Part shown: positions 58,478 through 64,000 of the stretch, in pieces | Layout of the letters: each line of letters begins with the position of its first letter | How positions within the stretch are numbered: position 1 is the first letter of the stretch | Origin: JACCXG01 sp963785755 | Lineage (GTDB): Bacteria; Acidobacteriota; Vicinamibacteria; Vicinamibacterales; 2-12-FULL-66-21 | Reading direction: 5' to 3' | DNA length: 64,000 nucleotides | Assembly: GCA_963785755.1 (NCBI GenBank) | Contig: CAWAXG010000002.1 | Coordinates: 558,001-622,000 of the forward strand | The notes under the pieces: generated by a model | Told to the model about the DNA's origin: nothing | Databases searched by the model: none | The model's input: only the letters and a program-made list of their open reading frames with translations | Made by a program: the position numbers and the translations under genes

Positions 58478-60436
58478 ATGTACAAGAGCATCTACGTTCC
58501 CGTCGATAATTCAGACCACTCCAATCGCGCCGTCGCCAGCGCGCTCGCGCTGGGCAAGGCGTACTCGGCGAAGCTGGTCGGCTGCCATGTCTACGCGGCC
58601 AAGCTGCACGACTACCGCTTCCGGCAGATGGAGTACACGCTGCCCGAGGAGTACATCGACGAGGTGGAACTGGAGCGCCAGCGGAAGATCCACGACAGCC
58701 TCATCACGATGGGCCTCAAGCTCATCTCCGACAGCTATCTCGATGGCATGTCGCGCCTCTGTAAAGAGTCCAGCCTCGAGTTCGAACCGCGGATGATGGA
58801 CGGGAAGCATCACACCGAGATCCTCAAGGATCTCGCCGGCTCACCGCACGACCTGGTGGTGATCGGCGCCCTGGGGATCGGGCGCGCGCGGGACAGCGTG
58901 ATCGGCTCGGTCTGCGAACGCGTCGCCCGCCAGTCCGACCGCGATACCTGGGTTGTCAAGCACGTGCCGGAGCCGGGCGAGGCAGAGCGGGACACCATCC
59001 TGGTTGGCGTCGACGGCAGTCCCCAGTCGTTCGGCGCGCTCATGACCGCCATCGACCTGGCGCGCACGTTCGGCAAGAAGGTCGAAGCGATGGCCGTGTA
59101 CGACCCCTATCTGCACTACTCGGTCTTCAACGGCATCGTCAACGTCCTTACCGAGCAGGCGGCGAAGGTCTTCCGCTTCGAGGAACAGAATCAGCTCCAC
59201 GAGGAGATCATCGACACCGGGCTCGCGCAGATCTATCAGTCGCATCTCGAGATCGGCGAGCGGATGGGGAACGAGGCGGGCGTCGCGATCAAGAAGACGC
59301 TCCTCGACGGCAAGCCTTTCCAGAAGATCATCGACCACGCGCGGAAGACGAGTCCCTGGCTCATCGTGATGGGGCGGATCGGCGTTCACAGCCCGGCGGA
59401 CGAGACTGGGCTGGGGAGCAACGCGGAGAACGTGCTCCGCGCGGCGCCCTGCGACGTCCTCCTCTCGACGCGTCTCGAGGTGCCGCGGCTCGACGTGCGC
59501 GCCGAGGAGACCATCCGCTGGACCCCTGAGGCCGAGGAACGGATGACGCACGTGCCGGAGCAGGTCAAGGGGATCGCCCGTACCGGCGTCCTTCGCCTGG
59601 CGCTGGAAAAGGGCCATTCGGTGATCACGAGCGCGGTGATCGACGACGCGATGGACCGGTTCATGCCGAAGAGCGCCTCGGCCATGACCAAGGCGCTGGC
59701 CGAAGCCGTCGCGCTCGAACGCGCCAAGTCGGGACCCGTGTCGATGTGCCGGGCGTGCGGCGTCGCGGCCTCGCAGAGCGATGCGGTGAAGTGCACCGTG
59801 TGCGGCGCCACCGATTTCGAAGTGATCACCCAGGAGATGATCGAGAAGATCGCGGCAGTGGAGGGTGGACTCCAGGAAGAGACCACCTACGACGGACGCA
59901 AGCTGCGATGGTCGGAGGACGCCCGGAAGGGCCTCTGGACCATGAAGAACGCGTATCAGCGCCGCCGCGTGAAGGCGCGGGTCGAAAAGCGCGCGCGCAT
60001 GATGAAGCTCGATGCCATCACCCTCGACTTCGCCCGGCAGGTGATCGAGGAAGAGACGGGAGCGCCCCTGGACATCAAGTCTGCCGCCGTTCCGACCGTC
60101 GCGGCGGCACCCGGTGAAGCGAAGCTCGTCGCGCGTGACGAGAAGAAGAACCCGCTGGTTTCGACGTTCGACTGGACGGAAGACGCGACGAAGCGGATCA
60201 TGCGCGTGCCGGCCGGGTTCATGCGGAACAAGACGCAGGAGCGGATCGAGGAGCTCGCGAAGGAGCGCGCCGCGACGTCAATTGACCTCGCGCTCGTCGA
60301 GGAGGGGATCGAGCTTGGCAAGAAGATGATGGCCGAGATGATCTCGACCTACTCGCCGCCCGCGTCGAGCCCCGCGAAGCACAACCTGAATGAGGTGAGC
60401 CCGATTACCGCGCGCAGTGCCTCTGAAGGCGTGTGA
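58478..60436 (+). CDS. double Usp-domain protein with zinc ribbon and PCP-reductase-type repeats
   Basis: 652 residues. Two universal-stress domains come first (YVPVDNSDHSNRAVASALAL; ILVGVDGSPQSFGALMTAID, with GSVCERVARQSDRDTWVVK). Then follows a PCP_red-like segment (IRWTPEAEERMTHVPEQVKG), a zinc-ribbon-like C4 unit (CRACGVAASQSDAVKC, CGATDFEV), and two more PCP_red-like segments (LRWSEDARKGLWTMKNAYQ; FDWTEDATKRIMRVPAGFM). PCP_red segments occur in light-independent protochlorophyllide reductase and nitrogenase-like proteins. The role here may be sensing or cofactor protection for the neighbouring cytochrome complex (inference). AGGAGG precedes the ATG. Confidence 0.75.
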   Translation: MYKSIYVPVDNSDHSNRAVASALALGKAYSAKLVGCHVYAAKLHDYRFRQMEYTLPEEYIDEVELERQRKIHDSLITMGLKLISDSYLDGMSRLCKESSLEFEPRMMDGKHHTEILKDLAGSPHDLVVIGALGIGRARDSVIGSVCERVARQSDRDTWVVKHVPEPGEAERDTILVGVDGSPQSFGALMTAIDLARTFGKKVEAMAVYDPYLHYSVFNGIVNVLTEQAAKVFRFEEQNQLHEEIIDTGLAQIYQSHLEIGERMGNEAGVAIKKTLLDGKPFQKIIDHARKTSPWLIVMGRIGVHSPADETGLGSNAENVLRAAPCDVLLSTRLEVPRLDVRAEETIRWTPEAEERMTHVPEQVKGIARTGVLRLALEKGHSVITSAVIDDAMDRFMPKSASAMTKALAEAVALERAKSGPVSMCRACGVAASQSDAVKCTVCGATDFEVITQEMIEKIAAVEGGLQEETTYDGRKLRWSEDARKGLWTMKNAYQRRRVKARVEKRARMMKLDAITLDFARQVIEEETGAPLDIKSAAVPTVAAAPGEAKLVARDEKKNPLVSTFDWTEDATKRIMRVPAGFMRNKTQERIEELAKERAATSIDLALVEEGIELGKKMMAEMISTYSPPASSPAKHNLNEVSPITARSASEGV

Positions 60437-60529
60437 GTTCTTATCGGTTTTGCCGGCACCGACGACATCGGGCTTCTCGTCGACGCGCTGAATCGCTGCT
60501 GGCGTCCGCACTTTCCTGACGAGTCGGAG

Positions 60530-61411
60530 ATGACGCCGGCCGCGTTCAAGCGGTCGATCCGCGACCTGCAGGTCTGGTGCAGCAGCTGCATGGTCGCCTT
60601 CTCGGGCGCCGACCCGATCGGCGTCCTGATCGGCGCCAAACGGCCGTCCGGGACCCTCATTCACAAGATCGCCGTCCATCCCGATCATCGGCGGCAGGGT
60701 CATGGCCGTCACCTGCTCACGTCGCTCAGCTCGAAACTCGCGATTCTCGGCCCGCCGCGAATGATCGCCGAAGTCCCCGAGACTTTCACCCCCGCCTGCG
60801 AGTTGTTCAGCGCGTGCGGATATGTCCAGGAAGCGCTCCTGACAGACTACGTCCTCTCTAGTCGGGGGGACTTCGTCCCCCCGACCCCCTTACACGCTCC
60901 CTCGCGGGGGCCCCACGCCCCGCTCCGCTCGCGTGGCTCGCTCGCTTCCGCTCCCTCGCGTGAAGAGAACGATGCGCGCGACGTCGGAGGCGTGGTCGAC
61001 GATCACGTCGGCCGCTTCGTGATCCCGGTCACGGTCGACGATCTCGCCGCCAATGGTCTCCTTGGCGAGGCTGATGCGCAGGTGTGCTGGGAGCGCTCGG
61101 TCGAGACCCTGACTGCAAGGAAGGACGACATCGCAGGACTCGCCGTCGCCTCCGACGAGCGCATCGAGGCCTACATCCTTTACGTGAAGGTCGCGGAGGG
61201 GACGGCGGAGATTGTGTCGCTCCGCACGTTCATCGAGGACGGTGGAGCCCGTCTGCAGCAACTGCTGTCTCGACTCCGCGCGCAAGGCATGCCGAGCGTC
61301 CGGTTCTCGAAGGTCCACCCGGCGGAGATCTCGAAGGAGTTCTTGGAGACGCTCGGTTTCCGTCCGCCGGCGGGCATCATGCTCTACGCAGCGACGGCGC
61401 GGTCCGCGTAG
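60530..61411 (+). CDS. tandem GNAT-fold acetyltransferase with repeat-derived linker
   Basis: Up to 293 residues. The first GNAT domain has IHKIAVHPDHRRQGHGRHLL (acetyl-CoA motif A). Similarity seems to begin before the ATG, in the same frame directly after the Usp stop (IGFAGTDDIGLLVDALNRCW, from about 60443), so the start is uncertain and the N-terminus may be lost to an indel. Residues about 112-145 are encoded by an inverted GC-rich dispersed element (60862-60960). A second, weaker GNAT-like domain follows (VPVTVDDLAANGLLG to EFLETLGFRPPAG). The substrate is unknown. Confidence 0.6.
   Translation: MTPAAFKRSIRDLQVWCSSCMVAFSGADPIGVLIGAKRPSGTLIHKIAVHPDHRRQGHGRHLLTSLSSKLAILGPPRMIAEVPETFTPACELFSACGYVQEALLTDYVLSSRGDFVPPTPLHAPSRGPHAPLRSRGSLASAPSREENDARDVGGVVDDHVGRFVIPVTVDDLAANGLLGEADAQVCWERSVETLTARKDDIAGLAVASDERIEAYILYVKVAEGTAEIVSLRTFIEDGGARLQQLLSRLRAQGMPSVRFSKVHPAEISKEFLETLGFRPPAGIMLYAATARSA
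60862..60960. repeat. inverted GC-rich dispersed element inside the GNAT gene
   Basis: GGGGGGACTTCGTCCCCCC hairpin, then CGCGGGGGCCCCACGCC and CCCGCTCCGCTCGCGTGGC. It is the reverse complement of the family at 54890-55069 and is read in frame as a linker. Confidence 0.82.
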
Positions 61412-61487
61412 TCGAATTCGGATCCGGCTGAGGCGACGACGGCCGCGCGCCACGGCGCACGCGGCCCCAGGACTCCGTAGTAGAGCC

Positions 61488-61622
61488 GCGCAGCCGCGAC
61501 TGCGCCAGCGGTGGCCGTAACGTGTAGCGACATAGCCGCTCGAGCCGTTCGCGGTCGCCGGGCCGCACCACGATCCCCGCGTGCAGGTCGAAGCCACCCA
61601 CGACGAGTTTGCTGCTCCGATA
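61488..61622 (-). mobile_element. remnant of an IS91-family (Y2) transposase
   Basis: A 45-codon minus-strand segment reads GGFDLHAGIVVRPGDRERLE, then RLCRYTLRPPLAQSRLR. This is the highly conserved segment of IS91/IS801-type transposases. Upstream and downstream parts are missing or out of frame, so only a fragment remains. No terminal sequences were recognised. A neighbouring minus-strand reading (NGVFEANVLLIRPEIYNGQP, about 61650-61780) may be another gene fragment that I cannot identify. Confidence 0.65.
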
Positions 61623-61766
61623 ATCGGCGTCAGTTTCCCACTGTGTGGCGCGCACTCGAGGTAGCCGAGGATGCCGATGAGCGTGTAAGGCAGGCCCGTC
61701 GACTCGCAGGGCTGACCGTTGTAAATCTCGGGCCGGATCAACAGCACGTTGGCCTCGAACACCCCG

Positions 61767-63797
61767 TTCCTCCAGCGCTTCAGCACGGCCTGGCGGCCGC
61801 GCACCAGGCGGGCGTCGTGCACCGCGACATCAAGCCCGACAACGTCATGCTGCGCGCTGACGGCATTGTGAAGATCCTCGACTTCGGCATCGCCACGAGG
61901 ACCGGCTATGGCCTTCAGCCCACTCCCGCCGTATCCACTGGAGCCCGAAGGCGCGGTGATCGGCACGACTGGGTACATGTCTCCGGAGCAGAGCCAAGGC
62001 CTCCCAGTCGATGCCCGCACCGACGTGTGGAGTCTCGGAGTCGTCATCCACGAGATGGCAATTGGGCGCCTGCCGGCCCCGGTGGCATACGCATATCAGG
62101 AGATGGGGCCGCGGACGCCGAGCACGGCCGCGCTCGACGGGCTTGCGCAACTTCCGCCTGAGCTAGTGAGGATTATCAATCGCGCTCTGTCGCGTGAGCG
62201 CGCGGATAGCTACGCGACGGCCAGCGAACTGGCCCGCGATCTGCGTGTGCTGCGTCGCGTGCTCGAGAATCTGTCCAGGAAGATAATCGCCAGGGCCAGG
62301 TGGCACGCCGGACGCCCTCGCGCGCGGGGCCGTGCGCACGCTGCGCGATCGGTGCCGCAGCACTCATTCTCCTCGCGGTCACGGCCTATCTCGTCGCAGT
62401 GGCGGGACGCAGCCGCGAAACGCCCATCGTTACCTCGATCGGTGTCATGCCGCTCGAAAACGCCGGGGAAATTCGCGACGGCGAGTACCTGGCGGACGGC
62501 ATCGCCGCTTCACTGCGCAGCCGGCTAGCGCAGTTCTCCTCCATCCGCCAGGCGGCCGCGAGCGAGGCGGCCCGCTACGAGCGGCTCGGCGTGTCGCCAG
62601 CGCAGGCCGGTCGTGAGATGCGCGTGGCCGCCGTACTCACCGGAACCCTCGAACACCGTGCAGAAACCGTCATCGTCCGGCTGGAACTCGTGCGCAGCGC
62701 CGACGGAGCAGGGTTGTGGAAACGGCAATTCGTCAGACCGATCGACGATCTCCTGACGCTGCAGACCGAGATCGCCCGCGAGCTCGTGGAGGAGCTCGGT
62801 ATCTCGTCGCGGCGCCTGCTTGTCGGCGGCAACGACACCAGGGATCCTGCCGCCTATCAGTTGTACACGAAGGGACGATACCACGTGCAGAGGCGCACGC
62901 CGGGTGACCTCCGGAAAGGTCTCGAGTACCTTCGCGAGGCCGTGGCGATAGATCCGGGCTACGGACGCGCCCACGCGAAGTTGGCCGACGCGTACAATTC
63001 TGCTGGCGATGACGAGCGACGTTGCGCCAAAGGAGTCGTTCCCTCACGCGAGAACCGCTGCCGAGCGCGCACTCGCCATCGATCCGGGGCTCTCGGAAGC
63101 GCGCGTGGCCATGGGCATCATCAAGTTCTGGTTCGACTGGGACTGGAGCGGCGCTGAGGCAGAGTTCAAGCGCGCGATTGCGGCCGAGCGGCCGGACCCG
63201 GCCGCGCACACTTTTTATGGACATCTGTTCTCCAACCTCGGCGATCACACCCGCGCACTGCAGGAGATGAGACGCGCGCTCGACTACGAGCCCCACTCCG
63301 CCCTAACCAACGCCCTCTTCGCGCAGTGCATGTACTACGAGGGGCGCTACGACGACTCGCTCGCGCACCTTCAGAAGACTCTCAAACTCGACCCGGCACT
63401 GTGGCTGACGCACAACATGATGGGCCGGATCTACGGGCGGAAGGGGATGTATCGGGAGGCGCTGCTAGCCTTCAACAGGGCGACTGAGCTCGGCGGATCA
63501 CTGGTGGTGACGGCCACCGCAGGCTATACGCTCGCGGCCAGCGGGAGGCGAGACGAGGCTCGCGCGATTCTCGACCAGTTGAAGACCCGCGCCGGGCAGG
63601 CCTACGTACCGCCGTCGAATCTCGCGCTCGTCCATCTCGGCCTGGGCGAGCACGACGAGGCGCTCAACCGGCTCGGACAGGCCGTCGAGGCGCGTGACAT
63701 GCTGCTGACGTTTCTCACCGTGGAGCCACGGTGGGCTGACCTTGCGGGCGACCCGCGCTTCACCGCCTTGCTCGGGAAGGTCGGTCTGAAACAGTAG
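61767..63797 (+). pseudogene. 5'-truncated Ser/Thr kinase-TPR gene with three frame breaks
   Basis: The kinase begins abruptly at AAHQAGVVHRDIKPDNVML (catalytic loop), LDFGIATR and GYMSPEQSQG. The N-lobe with the glycine loop and ATP-binding lysine is absent. Reading must change frame near 61920, 62300 and 63007. Next come a membrane helix (IGAAALILLAVTAYLVAVAG) and a CsgG/TolB-like domain (IGVMPLENAGEIRDGEYLAD). TPRs then run to KVGLKQ at the end (ALAIDPGLSEARVAMGIIKF; MYYEGRYDDSLAHLQK). With the adjoining transposase remnant, this looks like a gene cut by an insertion and decaying, though indel errors may contribute. Confidence 0.75.
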
Positions 63798-63810
63798 CCG
63801 GAGATACCTC

Positions 63811-64000
63811 CTACCTGCCCCGCGCGGCTGTCACGACGCTCCCCGATCGGTCCGTCGTGGTGAGCTTCGGAAAGGGATCCTCCGTTCGCCGAATCCACTC
63901 GTCCAGCTCGCGCGCGAGGCGCGCCCGCTCCGCTGCGGCGCTCGCCTCGCCGGCCAGGTTTCGCAGCTCGCCGGGATCCGCGTCGAGGTCGTACAACTCC
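63811..64000 (-). CDS. C-terminal end of a sulfatase, 5' part outside window
   Basis: The minus-strand frame is open to the window edge. It encodes ELYDLDADPGELRNLAGE, the family's conserved C-terminal stretch, then a helical tail (EWIRRTEDPFPKL). The catalytic N-terminal part (Cys/Ser formylglycine site) lies beyond the window. It ends 13 bp from the convergent kinase pseudogene. Confidence 0.7.
   Translation of the reverse strand, partial: ELYDLDADPGELRNLAGEASAAAERARLARELDEWIRRTEDPFPKLTTTDRSGSVVTAARGR

Noticed and set aside
60434..60436. Usp-GNAT read-through fusion across the TGA
   Set aside because: The frame is shared, but the Usp protein ends naturally in a low-complexity tail. A lost GNAT start or a small indel is as likely, and nothing supports stop read-through.

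Overview
The window is high-GC DNA from a heterotrophic, aerobically respiring bacterium. I infer an acidobacterium of the Vicinamibacteria type. The grounds are the gene mix (two alternative complex III-type loci, an A2-type cytochrome oxidase, TPR-bearing Ser/Thr kinases, D-aminoacylase and creatininase paralogues, an M61 peptidase) and the dispersed GC-rich repeats. No rRNA or other marker is present to prove this. I saw no tRNA, rRNA or CRISPR array. About a dozen otherwise intact genes carry single-base frame breaks, most simply explained as assembly or sequencing indels, so each such gene is annotated over its full reconstructed span.

Layout: 1-8.4 kb holds two D-aminoacylase-like amidohydrolases, a small lipoprotein, a membrane MutS-like ATPase next to a SAM methyltransferase, and a creatininase-like secreted protein. 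8.5-18.0 kb (minus strand) is a tightly overlapping seven-gene operon: HMG-CoA reductase, UbiA prenyltransferase, a rifampin-phosphotransferase-like dikinase, a DUF3419/BtaA-like transferase, a polyprenol/phytol kinase-like protein, a GNAT protein and an AMP-dependent ligase. It looks like an uncharacterised prenyl-lipid or meroterpenoid pathway. 19.4-24.5 kb (minus strand) is a second compact operon: a GCS2/YbdK ligase, an ATP-grasp ligase, a circularly permuted ATP-grasp-like protein, an M29 aminopeptidase and a rhodanese, plausibly the metabolism of a small peptide or thiol.

24.7-32.3 kb holds a glycolate-oxidase-type flavoprotein, a thioredoxin-reductase-like protein, a Ser/Thr kinase with TPRs and an M61 peptidase. 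32.5-46.1 kb is the main respiratory operon. It starts with a Rex- or CRP/FNR-like operator inside a promoter, followed by actABCDEF (alternative complex III), an Act-linked membrane protein, SCO1, and caa3 oxidase subunits II, I, III and IV. Together these move electrons from quinol through cytochrome c to oxygen.

46.2-48.4 kb carries a GH18-type secreted hydrolase and a secreted protein of unknown function. 48.5-61.4 kb is a second, variant respiratory locus. It has actA, actB and actE homologues but lacks actC, actD and actF; in their place is a cytochrome bd subunit I-like membrane protein, three further c-type cytochromes (one fused to an ethylbenzene-dehydrogenase-type haem domain) and a Usp/PCP-reductase-domain protein. 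The right end is degenerate: an IS91-family transposase remnant abuts a truncated, frameshifted Ser/Thr kinase-TPR gene, followed by the C-terminus of a sulfatase cut by the window edge.
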